Origin: Trichomonas vaginalis G3
Lineage: Eukaryota > Parabasalia > Trichomonadida > Trichomonadidae
DNA length: 64,000 nt
Direction: 5' to 3'
Assembly (NCBI RefSeq): GCF_026262505.1
Contig: NC_067205.1
Span: 15,748,001 to 15,812,000, forward strand
Shown here: positions 9,532 to 21,584 of the stretch, in pieces
How positions within the stretch are numbered: the stretch's first letter is position 1
Layout: every line of letters starts with the position of its first letter
The notes under the pieces: generated by a model
The model's database searches: none
What the model saw: the letters and a program-made list of their open reading frames with translations, nothing else
Told to the model about the DNA's origin: nothing
Program-made: the position numbers and the translations under genes

Positions 9532-12190
9532 TCACTTCTTAACAAAGTAATATGTGCTTCTTACACCACCATAGCTCAAACGTTTCTTTTCAAACATTGA
9601 TTGAAACTTATTTTGAGCCATTGGTTTTAGTCTCTTTTTCTTCAAATACGCCAAGAAATCTTCTTCACATCTTTTCACTTCATAGCCTTCTTTAAACTCC
9701 TCCTTGTTAAGTTCTATGAAATCCTTTATAACATTCTTTGTTGCAATGGCTTCTTCACGAACGACATCGTGAACTATTTCATCACTGTTCTCATGTATGA
9801 CCTCCTCACTGTTCTCGTGAACTATTTCATCACTGTTCTCATGAACGACCTCCTTACTGTTCTCATGAACTATTTCATCACTGTTCTCATGTATGACCTC
9901 CTCACTGTTCTCATGAACTATTTCATCACTGTTCTCATGAACGACCTCCTTACTGTCTTTCATAAGCGTTTCAAAGTCTCCTTTACTCATTACTTCAATC
10001 TCATGCTGTTCACAATAGTACTTAAACTCACTGTAATATGTCTTTGTTGTATGTTATATTTGCTTCCCATGTACTCCATGAATTTTTCAAGCACTTCCTC
10101 ATAATTCACTGTTTCTTTCTTTCCACGACCTTCTAATATCATACTTGCTTCGTAAATATAACTTCGTGCAGAACCGTCTCGCTTTCTACTTCTCTTCACA
10201 AATTCTCTCATCTTGCCACCAAATACATTTGAACTACATGCAAAGAATTCATTCTCCTTCGCAAATTCTTTATATCTTCTGTAGCACTCTGTACAATTCC
10301 ATCCGGATACAAACTTTCATAGAACTCCTCGTAAAACATTTGGTAAGGTGTTTTGTTCATTTCGATGAGTTCTTGTTTAGCCCTGGTGAATGGTATATTC
10401 CTTACATCAAATTCACTTAAATCTTTCTTCATGAAGTACGTCAGTAAGTTTTTGAATAAAACTCTTCATTAAAGCTTTCAATGAGATTTGAGAAATATTC
10501 GTAATTTCCTTTGTATCTGCTGCTTACGTCAATGACAACAAATCTTCTGTCGTCTTTGTCAATCTTTACTGAGTTGAAGTTGTTAGATATCATGATGATA
10601 TTACAAACATTCTCTATCTTTCTTACTGGCTGACACTTCTGATTTAAGTCCAACTGAGTCTCTGTTTACTATTGACTTTAGTGCGTCGTGGTTTCATGAC
10701 CTTAGACGTATCGCATGAGCTTAGTTCATTGCATACGATGAGCTTCATGTTCTCAAGCAGCATTGAATCTACCAACCACATTCTCTATTGCCGTTATATT
10801 ATTGTTGGCGTACTTGCTAATGAGCTCGCATAGAACATTAACTAAGTACATTCTTACCAGTTCCTTGCTTTCCTATTAACAAAAGTACTGTTCCAGTCTT
10901 TCCACAAGGATTTTGAACGATGTAGGCGAACCAGTTCAAAACATACTCATAAAGCTCTTCATCCTCATTACATATGACATCGTGAACATGTTTCAAATAT
11001 CCTTCAATAACGCTTCATCTACTTCATTCAGTACCTCATACTCATATCTCTGAAATAGCTGTAAATGTCATCTCTTTCGTCAAAGAATCTCATGCCTGAC
11101 TTCATAAGATAGTTCTTGTTCTGACCCGCTTCATAAATCATCAGTGCGTTCACATCCTTCTCCTCAATACGTCCTACATAAATACTCTTCATGAGCTTAT
11201 TGAATTCCTTGCTATCTACTGACACAAGTGTTGTTGTGTCTCGTATTCCCATCATAATCTTTCACTAGATATGTCATACGTGCTCCGTCAATAACGACAA
11301 CACATCTTCTTAAGTCATTTATAACACTAGCTATGTCAATACCTTCTTCACTCATGTACTTATTTCTTCTCAAGTCCTTTAGTGTGAAAGTGTCTCTAAG
11401 TTTATTTCAAGCAATTCATTTACATGTCCTTTGCAATACTTCTCTATAAAATATTTCTGTCGTTCTTTACTAAGTTTCTTAACAGCTCTGAAGAACCATG
11501 TGTTTTGACTCAAACATCCTTCACAACTTCTCTCATTCATTCCTAGTTCTTTCATGTCATTATCTTCAACCTCTATGGTCTCATTGACTAAGGTCAAAGG
11601 GTTCTTAGTCATTGCTGGTCTTATCTGAAACAATGTTCGTGCAACAGGTTTAACTAGTTCAGCAACGTCCTTCCTTAATATGAATAGCTGTTTCCACTCA
11701 TCTTTGCTAACAAGTTCTTTCATAACCACTGACAGTAATGATTTCATTTGCTGACTTAGACACTTATGTTCTATCATTTGTATTGCTTTTGTGTGTAAGG
11801 CTTTCGTGAGCATAGGTTGTATATGTCATTCCTGCAATGTTCATTCATACCAATAGTACTAAATCCTTTCTTTGCTGTTGAGTGCATAATATCCATTAGT
11901 TCCTGTGTTCGTATTGCTGTCTCATAAAATACAACAAGACCTTTGTCATCTATGACGTACTTACCGAAAACATTGCTTATATTCTTTAACCATGAAATAA
12001 CATCCTCATTCATGCTGTCAAACATGAAGTAAGGTCTTACATACTCTTCACTTATAAGATACTCCACAAAATACTTGTTAAGCTCTATGTCCTCGTGAGC
12101 GATTTCATTAGGTTTGATATTAGTTCCTTTTGTCATTGCTGTCATGTCTTCACTCTCATAGTTCCTTTCAATAGCGTAAAAGTACTTCAT
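9532..12190 (-). pseudogene. SF3 primase/helicase-like region, left arm (broken)
   Basis: Mirror of 22357-25060 and more broken than that copy. It starts MKYFYAIERNYESE at 12190, 68 bp from the divergently transcribed HNH gene at 12259, so the two share one short intergenic control region. Near its 3' end it holds eight copies of an 8-residue repeat (SDEIVHEN/SEEVIHEN type), against ten in the right arm. See the right-arm entry for the domain reading. Confidence 0.75.
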
Positions 12191-12258
12191 TGTTTCATAA
12201 CTGCTCTAAATTCTGTTCAAAATTCGTACAACATAACTTTTAACATTAGTGAAAGAAC
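12191..12258. promoter_or_regulatory. Divergent promoter region between helicase and HNH genes, left arm
   Basis: 68 bp between two divergent start codons, mirrored at 22289-22356 in the right arm. It is AT-rich, and no known binding site is recognised. Any promoter for both genes of this element must lie here or within the leaders, which makes it a compact bidirectional control region. Confidence 0.5.
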
Positions 12259-12963
12259 ATGAGCGAAACAACAACATCTAACATTACAGAAGAAGTCAAT
12301 GACAATGCCGATGAAAACATTACAGAAGGAGCTAGTGAAAATATTGACGAGTTCAGTGAGGAAGAAGATATTGAGGACGTCAATGAGAACGTTAGTGGGG
12401 AACAAACTCAATGGGAAACATTGAGAAATCATGAAGATTATGAGATTTGTACGACATATCCTTTTACTATTCGTCGAAAGAAAAACAAACATATTAAGAG
12501 TGAATGCTTAAATAATCATGGTTATATTGAGCTTAGTTTAAACAACAAAACACATTTAAAGCATAGAATTATTGCAGAACAGTGGATTGAAAATCCAAAC
12601 AATTTGAAAGAAATAGACCATATAAATCATGATAGAACGGACAACAGAATCTCAAACCTTCGTTGGTGTTCTAAATCTGAAAACAATAGAAATAAAAGCA
12701 AGTATGGCGATATAGTTTATGAGTTCGTTGATGAAATATCTGACGAAGCTGTTGAAATAACAGCTTATGGTAAGCATTCGTTTGAGTTCTACTATTATGT
12801 TGAGAATGAGGACGCATTCTATTATTATACAGGTCTTAACTATCGAAAACTTCATATAAACTTTACAAAAACAGGTGCTGCTTATGTTTCTATGATAGAT
12901 ACAGAAAACAAGAGAGTAATCTTATGCATAAACAAATTCAAACGCTTGTACGGCTTCATGTAG
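12259..12963 (+). CDS. HNH endonuclease (HNH_3/NUMOD4-like), left-arm copy
   Basis: An open 234-residue frame. After an acidic N-terminal tail (residues 1-50) it has a NUMOD4-like segment (WETLRNHEDYEICTTYPFTI) and an HNH core at about residues 100-145: HRIIAEQW, then IDHINHDRTDNRISNLRW and SENNRNKS. The C-terminal part ends with CINKFKRLYGFM. HNH enzymes of this type cut DNA and often spread as homing endonucleases. Here it could make the break that lets the element invade, or be a passenger. A diverged relative is the Polinton-borne HNH at 33425-34009; the right-arm copy is at 21585-22288. Confidence 0.85.
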   Translation: MSETTTSNITEEVNDNADENITEGASENIDEFSEEEDIEDVNENVSGEQTQWETLRNHEDYEICTTYPFTIRRKKNKHIKSECLNNHGYIELSLNNKTHLKHRIIAEQWIENPNNLKEIDHINHDRTDNRISNLRWCSKSENNRNKSKYGDIVYEFVDEISDEAVEITAYGKHSFEFYYYVENEDAFYYYTGLNYRKLHINFTKTGAAYVSMIDTENKRVILCINKFKRLYGFM

Positions 12964-13019
12964 GACAAACATTATTTTTCAACACTAACGCCAACACGTA
13001 GGACAAACATTCATGACTA

Positions 13020-14275
13020 ACATTACTGTATAACATAAATGTTTTGTCATGACCTCATCGTAAATGTTTTGTCATGACCTCATCGTAAATGTTTTGTCAT
13101 GATTTCATCGTAAATGTTTTGTCATGATTTCATCGTAATGAGCGTAAATGATCCAAAAATATATTTTAGGTGAAGAGGTGAGATCTCACCTCTTTTCTCA
13201 CCTCTTTTCTCACCTCATGAATTTTCATGACTTTTTCATCGTACATGTTTTGTCAAGACTTCTTCATCGTAATGAGCGTAAATGTTTTGTCATGATTTCA
13301 TCGTATATGTTTTGTCAAGACTTCTTCGTATATGTTTTGTCATGATTTAATCGTATATGTTTTGTCATGATTTAATCGTACATGTTTTGTCATGACTTCT
13401 TCATCGTAATGAACGTATATGTTTTGTCAAGACTTCTTCGTATATGTTTTGTCATGATTTAATCGTATATGTTTTGTCATGACTTCATCGTATATGTTTT
13501 GTCATGACTTCTTCATCGTAATGAGCGTAAATGTTTTGTCATGATTTCATCGTAAATGTTTTGTCATGATTTCATCGTATATGTTTTGTCATGACTTCAT
13601 CGTATATGTTTTGTCAAGACTTCTTCATCGTATATGTTTTGTCAAGACTTCTTCGTAAATGTTTTGTCATGATTTAATCGTATATGTTTTGTCATGACTT
13701 CTTCATCGTAATGAGCGTATATGTTTTGTCAAGACTTCTTCGTAAATGTTTTGTCATGATTTCATCGTATATGTTTTGTCATGATTTAATCGTATATGTT
13801 TTGTCAAGACTTCTTCATCGTATATGTTTTGTCAAGACTTCTTCGTATATGTTTTGTCATGATTTAATCGTATATGTTTTGTCATGACTTCATCGTATAT
13901 GTTTTGTCAAGACTTCTTCATCGTATATGTTTTGTCAAGACTTCTTCGTATATGTTTTGTCATGATTTAATCGTATATGTTTTGTCATGACTTCATCGTA
14001 TATGTTTTGTCATGACTTCTTCGTAATGAACGTATATGTTTTGTCAAGACTTCTTCGTAAATGTTTTGTCATGATTTAATCGTATATGTTTTGTCATGAT
14101 TTAATCGTATATGTTTTGTCAAGACTTCTTCATCGTAATGAGCGTATATGTTTTGTCAAGACTTCTTCGTAAATGTTTTGTCATGATTTAATCGTATATG
14201 TTTTGTCATGATTTAATCGTATATGTTTTGTCAAGACTTCTTCATCGTAATGAGCGTAAATGTTTTGTGAAGAAT
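13020..14275 (+). repeat. Iteron-like 24-25 bp tandem array, left arm, outer block
   Basis: About 1.25 kb of head-to-tail repeats of the form GTCATGATTTCATCGTAAATG, with variants (GACTTC, AAGACTTCTTC, GTATATG, GTACATG) arranged in higher-order groups. An AGATCT palindrome interrupts it at 13181-13186. The mirror is 20040-21530. The unit contains ATG, so frames in it read as FCHDFF-type repeats that are not genes. Long iteron arrays beside a helicase gene are what a replication origin would look like, but this is inference. Confidence 0.85.
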
Positions 14276-14319
14276 ATAACAACCGCCTGAATTCAGACGG
14301 TTGCTTTTTATACAAAATT

Positions 14320-14760
14320 CACACAGGAAAATTCTTGAGTTTTGGTTGAAAGAATACGGTCAAGCCAAAAGTGGCTCGACCTCAAAACAAACATTTTATG
14401 AGTTTACTAAGGCGTTATGAATGAATTCAAAGGTATTTGCATACATCCTGACCTCGTTCATTTTGTTGTTGAATGGTGCTCTGTAAAGTATGCATTTTAT
14501 GTCAAAGATATTATGGACTCCATAGACAAGAAAGTTCATGAGAAGTTAGATGAAGAAGAACTCGAAGATACAGTAGAGAATGCAAAACATTTTTGACGAA
14601 GTGAAGATCTTCACTTCGTCAAAATGTGATGCAAAAACAAGCATTTTATGAGCTTACTAAGGCGTTATGAATGAATTCAAAGGTATTTGCATACATCCTG
14701 ACCTCGTTCATTTTGTTGTTGAATTCAGCAAAAATAATGTTTACGTTAATGTTTTCACTG
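14320..14760 (+). pseudogene. KilA-N-related gene remnant inside left arm
   Basis: Sequence here matches parts of the Polinton KilA-N genes: the FWLKEYG block (compare 30900-31060, inverted) and a block encoding IMDSIDKKVHEKLDEEELED (compare 54690-54770, inverted). It is a remnant, not an open gene. It also contains a long palindrome centred on AGATCT at 14605-14610 (GACGAAGTGAAGATCTTCAC and onward) and a palindrome on GAATTC near 14290. The mirror is 19550-20010. Confidence 0.6.
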
Positions 14761-14839
14761 TTACCATGTTACCATGTGCTACCAGGTTAATTAACTTCTC
14801 TTAAAATTACTGACAACATGACATTTAGACAACAGTCCA

Positions 14840-15470
14840 GGAAATAAACTTCTTCGTAAATGTTTTGTCATGACTTCATCGTAAATGTTTTGTCATGATT
14901 TCATCGTAAATGTTTTGTCATGATTTAATCGTATATGTTTTGTCATGATTTAATCGTACATGTTTTGTCATGATTTCATCGTATATGTTTTGTCATGATT
15001 TCATCGTAAATGTTTTGTCATGATTTCATCGTAAATGTTTTGTCATGACTTCATCGTAATGAGTGTAAATGATTTCATATAATTGCTTACCTCGGAAAAC
15101 CGAGAGAAGAGATTCCATATGAAAATCGCAAGAATTTGGCTCCTGGTTTGAAATATTATTATGTTCATAGACTTCATCGTATATGTTTTGTCAAACATGA
15201 ACGTATATGTTTTATCATGATTTCATCGTAAATGTTTTGTCATGACTTCTTCATCGTAATGAGCGTATATGCTTTGTCATGATTTCTTCATCGTAATGAA
15301 CGTAAATGTTTTGTCAAGGTTTCATCGTACATGTTTTGTCAAGACTTCTTCATCGTAATGAGTGTAAATGTTTTGTCAAACATGAACGTAAATGTTTTGT
15401 CATGATTTCTTCATCGTAATGACTTTGTCAATACTTCATCGTAATGAGTGTAAATGACCCAAAAATAATG
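14840..15470 (+). repeat. Iteron-like array, left arm, middle block, with KilA-N shard
   Basis: The same 24-25 bp repeats as the outer block, interrupted at about 15075-15170 by a shard encoding a KilA-N-type segment (PYENRKNLAPGLKYYYVH). This shard is distinct from the remnant at 14320-14760; a close relative lies in Polinton copy 2 at about 48355-48440 (minus strand). The mirror is about 18850-19460. Confidence 0.7.
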
Positions 15471-15479
15471 TTTAGGGTA

Positions 15480-16080
15480 GATGGTTTCGGGTTATTCAAT
15501 AATTAATTATTTTTGAAGAACTGTGGGTGTCACCATGTCACCATGTCACCAGGTCATTTAACTTCTCTGAAAAAATGAGACAACATGACATTTAGACAAC
15601 ATCACAGGAGGAAGGCAGTTATGAATTATTTTTGAAGAACTGTGGGTGTCACTATGTCACTCGGTTATTTAACTCATGACATTTAGACAACAACACAGGT
15701 CATTCAATAATTAATTATTTTTGAAGAACTGAAGGTGTCACTATGTCACCATGTGTCACTCGGTTATTTAACTTCTCTGAAAAAATGAGACAACATGACA
15801 TTTAGACAACAACACAGGAGGATTAATGAGGAAGGCAGTTATGAATTATTTTTGAAGAACTGAAGGTGTCACCATGTCACCATGTGCTACCAGGTTATTT
15901 AACTTCTCTGAAAAAATGAGACAACATGACATTTAGACAACAACACAGGAGGAAGGCAGTTATGAATTATTTTTGAATAACTGAAGGTGTCACCAGGTCA
16001 CCAGGTCACCAGGTTATTTAACTTCTCTGAAAAAATGAGACAACATGACATTTAGACAACAACACAGGAGGAAGGCAGTT
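15480..16080 (+). repeat. Tandem long repeats with CACCATGTCA minisatellite, left arm
   Basis: Five to six degenerate copies of a unit of about 100-120 bp containing AACTTCTCTGAAAAAATGAG and ACATGACATTTAGACAACA. Nested in each unit is a variable run of short GTCACCATGTCACCAGG-like repeats. The mirror is 18090-18820. A sister family occupies Polinton copy 2 at 51840-52560, 54040-54360 and 55165-55880, so the two elements share this repeat. Confidence 0.75.
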
Positions 16081-16760
16081 ATGACTTCTTCGTATATGCT
16101 TTGTCAAACATGAACGTATATGCTTTGTCAAACATGAACGTATATGTTTTGTCATGACTTCTTCATCGTATATGCTTTGTCATGATTTCTTCATCGTATA
16201 TGCTTTGTCAAACATGAACGTATATGCTTTGTCATGACTTCTTCATCGTATATGCTTTGTCAAGACTTCTTCATCGTAATGAGCGTAAATCAGACAAAAA
16301 TAATGTTTAGGTGAAGAGGTGAGATCTCACCTCTTTTCTCACCTCTTTTCTCACCTCATGAATTTTCATGACTTCTTCATCGTAATGAACGTATATGTTT
16401 TGTCGAAACTTCTTCATCGTAATGAGCGTACATGTTTTGTCGAAACTTCTTCATCGTAATGAGCGTATATGCTTTGTCATGACTTCTTCATCGTATATGC
16501 TTTGTCATGATTTCTTCATCGTAATGAGCGTAAATGATCCAAAAATAATGTTTAGGTGAGATCTCACCTCTTTTCTCACCTCATGAATTTTCATGATTTC
16601 TTCGTATATGCTTTGTCAAACATAAGCGTAAATGTTTTGTCATGATTTCATCGTACATGTTTTGTCGAAACTTCTTCATCGTAATGAGCGTAAATGATCC
16701 AAAAATAATGTTTAGGTGAAGAGGTGAGATCTTCACCTCTTTTTCTAACATGTTTTCTAA
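16081..16760 (+). repeat. Iteron-like array, left arm, inner block
   Basis: Repeats related to the outer block but with GCTTTGTC and CAAACATGAACG variants, punctuated by AGATCT palindromes at 16322-16327, 16559-16564 and 16727-16732. The mirror is about 16965-18090. The block abuts the central spacer. Confidence 0.75.
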
Positions 16761-16789
16761 CATGGAGGATTTCATTAGATATAAATATT

Positions 16790-16937
16790 CTTCCTTCATT
16801 TCATTCTATACACAATTTACATCATAGACGATTTAATAGATATAATACTTTACTGTTTCATCTGAATATAAACATTCTTCCCTAAACATTATTTTAGTTA
16901 AAGTGCATCAAATATTTTTAGGATACTTTCACCAAAT
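16790..16937. other. Unique central spacer of the giant palindrome
   Basis: The arms stop matching at AGATATAAATATT (left, ending near 16789) and AATATTTATATCT (right, starting near 16938). The roughly 148 bp between are AT-rich, not repeated elsewhere that I can see, and contain no gene. In single-stranded or cruciform form this would be the loop. It may be the old hairpin tip or a replication start. Confidence 0.8.
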
Positions 16938-18089
16938 AATATTTATATCTAATGAAATCCTCCATGTTAGAAAACATGTTAGAAAAGAGGTGAGATCTCA
17001 CCTCTTCACCTAAACATTATTTTTGGATCATTTACGCTCATTACGATGAAGAAGTTTCGACAAAACATGTACGATGAAATCATGACAAAACATTTACGCT
17101 TATGTTTGACAAAGCATATACGAAGAAATCATGAAAATTCATGAGGTGAGAAAAGAGGTGAGATCTCACCTAAACATTATTTTTGGATCATTTACGCTCA
17201 TTACGATGAAGAAATCATGACAAAGCATATACGATGAAGAAGTCATGACAAAGCATATACGCTCATTACGATGAAGAAGTTTCGACAAAACATGTACGCT
17301 CATTACGATGAAGAAGTTTCGACAAAACATGTACGCTCATTACGATGAAGAAGTCTTGACAAAGCATATACGTTCATGTTTGACAAAGCATATACGCTCA
17401 TTACGATGAAGAAGTCTTGACAAAACATATACGATGAAGAAGTCATGAAAATTCATATACGTTCATGTTTGACAAAGCATATACGTTCATTACGATGAAG
17501 AAGTCATGAAAATTCATGAGGTGAGAAAAGAGGTGAGAAAAGAGGTGAGATCTCACCTCTTCACCTAAACATTATTTTTGTCTGATTTACGCTCATTACG
17601 ATGAAGAAGTCTTGACAAAGCATATACGATGAAGAAGTCATGACAAAGCATATACGTTCATGTTTGACAAAGCATATACGATGAAGAAGTCATGACAAAA
17701 CATATACGTTCATTACGATGAAACCTTGACAAAGCATATACGTTCATGTTTGACAAAGCATATACGTTCATGTTTGACAAAGCATATACGTTCATTACGA
17801 TGAAGAAGTCATGAAAATTCATGAGGTGAGAAAAGAGGTGAGAAAAGAGGTGAGATCTCACCTCTTCACCTAAACATTATTTTTGTCTGATTTACGCTCA
17901 TTACGATGAAGAAGTCTTGACAAAGCATATACGATGAAGAAGTCATGACAAAGCATATACGTTCATGTTTGACAAAGCATATACGATGAAGAAATCATGA
18001 CAAAGCATATACGATGAAGAAGTCATGACAAAACATATACGTTCATGTTTGACAAAGCATATACGTTCATGTTTGACAAAGCATATACG

Positions 18090-18820
18090 AAGAAGTCATA
18101 ACTGCCTTCCTCCTGTGTTGTTGTCTAAATGTCATGTTGTCTCATTTTTTCAGAGAAGTTAAATAACCTGGTGACCTGGTGACCTGGTGACACCTTCAGT
18201 TATTCAAAAATAATTCATAACTGCCTTCCTCCTGTGTTGTTGTCTAAATGTCATGTTGTCTCATTTTTTCAGAGAAGTTAAATAACCTGGTAGCACATGG
18301 TGACATGGTGACACCTTCAGTTCTTCAAAAATAATTCATAACTGCCTTCCTCATTAATCCTCCTGTGTTGTTGTCTAAATGTCATGTTGTCTCATTTTTT
18401 CAGAGAAGTTAAATAACCGAGTGACACATGGTGACATAGTGACACCTTCAGTTCTTCAAAAATAATTCATAACTGCCTTCCTCATTAATCCTCCTGTGTT
18501 GTTGTCTAAATGTCATGTTGTCTCATTTTTTCAGAGAAGTTAAATAACCGAGTGACACATGGTGACATAGTGACACCTTCAGTTCTTCAAAAATAATTAA
18601 TTATTGAATGACCTGTGTTGTTGTCTAAATGTCATGAGTTAAATAACCGAGTGACATAGTGACACCCACAGTTCTTCAAAAATAATTCATAACTGCCTTC
18701 CTCCTGTGATGTTGTCTAAATGTCATGTTGTCTCATTTTTTCAGAGAAGTTAAATGACCTGGTGACATGGTGACATGGTGACACCCACAGTCTTCAAAAA
18801 TAATTAATTATTGAATAACC
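18090..18820 (-). repeat. Tandem long repeats, right arm
   Basis: Mirror of 15480-16080. Each unit carries CTGCCTTCCTCCTGTGTTG and a terminal run of GGTGAC-type 9-bp repeats whose number differs from unit to unit (CTGGTGAC, ACATGGTGAC, CGAGTGACAC). Copy number is higher than in the left arm, showing that the array has changed since the arms last matched. Confidence 0.7.
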
Positions 18821-19549
18821 CGAAACCATCTACCCTAAACATTATTTTTGGGTCATTTACACTCATTACGATGAAGTATTGACAAAGTCATTACGATGAA
18901 GAAATCATGACAAAACATTACGTTCATGTTTGACAAAACATTTACACTCATTACGATGAAGAAGTCTTGACAAAACATGTACGATGAAACCTTGACAAAA
19001 ACATTTACGTTCATTACGATGAAGAAATCATGACAAAGCATATACGCTCATTACGATGAAGAAGTCATGACAAAACATTTACGATGAAATCATGATAAAA
19101 CATATACGTTCATGTTTGACAAAACATATACGATGAAGTCTATGAACATATAATATTTCAAAACCAGGAGCCAAATTCTTGCGATTTTCATATGGAATCT
19201 CTTCTCTCGGTTTTCCGAGGTAAGCAATTATATGAAATCATTTACACTCATTACGATGAAGTCATGACAAAAACATTTACGATGAAATCATGACAAAACA
19301 TTTACGATGAAATCATGACAAAACATATACGATGAAATCATGACAAAACATGTACGATTAAATCATGACAAAACATATACGATTAAATCATGACAAAACA
19401 TTTACGATGAAATCATGACAAAAACATTTACGATGAAGTCATGACAAAACATTTACGAAGAAGTTTATTTCCTGGACTGTTGTCTAAATGTCATGTTGTC
19501 AGTAATTTTAAGAGAAGTTAATTAACCTGGTAGCACATGGTAACATGTA

Positions 19550-20010
19550 ACAGTGAAAACATTAACGTAAACATTATTTTTGCTGAATTCAACAACAAAA
19601 TGAACGAGGTCAGGATGTATGCAAATACCTTTGAATTCATTCATAACGCCTTAGTAAGCTCATAAAATGCTTGTTTTTGCATCACATTTTTGACGAAGTG
19701 AAGATCTTCACTTCGTCAAAAATGTTTTGCATTCTCTACTGTATCTTCGAGTTCTTCTTCATCTAACTTCTCATGAACTTTCTTGTCTATGGAGTCCATA
19801 ATATCTTTGACATAAAATGCATACTTTACAGAGCACCATTCAAACAAAATGAACGAGGTCAGGATGTATGCAAATACCTTTGAATTCATTCATAACGCCT
19901 TAGTAAACTCATAAAATGTTTGTTTTGAGGTCGAGCCACTTTTGGCTTGACCGTATTCTTTCAACCAAAACTCAAGAATTTTCCTGTGTGAATTTTGTAT
20001 AAAAAGCAAC
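19550..20010 (-). pseudogene. KilA-N-related gene remnant, right arm
   Basis: Mirror of 14320-14760 with the same blocks (IMDSIDKKVHEKLDEEE and FWLKEYG) and the same AGATCT- and GAATTC-centred palindromes. KilA-N is a DNA-binding domain frequent in large DNA viruses, phages and Polinton-like elements. Its remnants here tie this element to the Polinton gene pool. Confidence 0.55.
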
Positions 20011-20039
20011 CGTCTGAATTCAGGCGGTTGTTATATTCT

Positions 20040-21530
20040 TCACAAAACATTTACGCTCATTACGATGAAGAAGTCTGACAAAAACATATACGATTAAATC
20101 ATGACAAAACATATACGATTAAATCATGACAAAACATTTACGAAGAAGTCTTGACAAAACATATACGCTCATTACGATGAAGAAGTCTTGACAAAACATA
20201 TACGATTAAATCATGACAAAACATATACGATTAAATCATGACAAAACATTTACGAAGAAGTCTTGACAAAACATATACGTTCATTACGAAGAAGTCATGA
20301 CAAAACATATACGATGAAGTCATGACAAAACATATACGATTAAATCATGACAAAACATTATACGAAGAAGTCTTGACAAAACATATACGATGAAGAAGTC
20401 TTGACAAAACATATACGATGAAGTCATGACAAAACATATACGATTAAATCATGACAAAACATATACGAAGAAGTCTTGACAAAACATATACGATGAAGAA
20501 GTCTTGACAAAACATATACGATTAAATCATGACAAAACATATACGATGAAATCATGACAAAACATTACGAAGAAGTCTTGACAAAACATATACGATGAAG
20601 AAGTCTTGACAAAACATATACGATGAAGTCATGACAAAACATATACGATGAAATCATGACAAAACATTTACGATGAAATCATGACAAAACATTTACGCTC
20701 ATTACGATGAAGAAGTCATGACAAAACATATACGATGAAGTCATGACAAAACATATACGATTAAATCATGACAAAACATTTACGAAGAAGTCTTGACAAA
20801 ACATATACGATGAAGAAGTCTTGACAAAACATATACGATGAAGTCATGACAAAACATATACGATGAAATCATGACAAAACATTTACGATGAAATCATGAC
20901 AAAACATTTACGCTCATTACGATGAAGAAGTCATGACAAAACATATACGATGAAGTCATGACAAAACATATACGATTAAATCATGACAAAACATATACGA
21001 AGAAGTCTTGACAAAACATATACGTTCATTACGATGAAGAAGTCATGACAAAACATGTACGATTAAATCATGACAAAACATATACGATTAAATCATGACA
21101 AAACATATACGAAGAAGTCTTGACAAAACATATACGTTCATTACGATGAAGAAGTCATGACAAAACATGTACGATTAAATCATGACAAAACATATACGAT
21201 TAAATCATGACAAAACATATACGAAGAAGTCTTGACAAAACATATACGATGAAATCATGACAAAACATTTACGCTCATTACGATGAAGAAGTCTTGACAA
21301 AACATGTACGATGAAAAAGTCATGAAAATTCATGAGGTGAGAAAAGAGGTGAGAAAAGAGGTGAGATCTCACCTCTTCACCTAAAATATATTTTTGGATC
21401 ATTTACGCTCATTACGATGAAATCATGACAAAACATTTACGATGAAATCATGACAAAACATTTACGATGATCATGACAAAACATTTACGATGAGGTCATG
21501 ACAAAACATTTATGTTATACAGTAATGTTA
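20040..21530 (-). repeat. Iteron-like 24-25 bp tandem array, right arm, outer block
   Basis: Mirror of 13020-14275 but about 0.2 kb longer. Units read CATGACAAAACATATACGAT and variants. The frames across it (VLSRLLRK-type) are repeat shadows, not genes. Confidence 0.85.
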
Positions 21531-21584
21531 GTCATGAATGTTTGTCCTACGTGTTGGCGTTAGTGTTGAAAAATAATGTTTGTC

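Larger units (their letters stand above)
8050..16789 (-). repeat. Left arm of the giant inverted repeat
   Basis: About 8.74 kb, the reverse complement of 16938-26541. Over the outermost 300 bp I find only one clear substitution by eye. The arm is about 0.86 kb shorter than the right arm, partly through repeat-number differences in the helicase gene's 24-bp repeats and in the non-coding arrays. The large helicase region is more fragmented here than in the right arm, while the HNH gene is better kept here. Confidence 0.9.

Noticed and set aside
13148-21402. Frames in the iteron arrays encoding FCHDFF/VLSRLL-type repeats
   Set aside because: They are translations of the tandem repeats, occur mirrored in both arms, and have no leader, domain or conserved ends.
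13020-21530. CRISPR array
   Set aside because: The 24-25 bp repeats are head-to-tail variants of each other without unique spacers, and no cas genes are present; the setting is eukaryotic.
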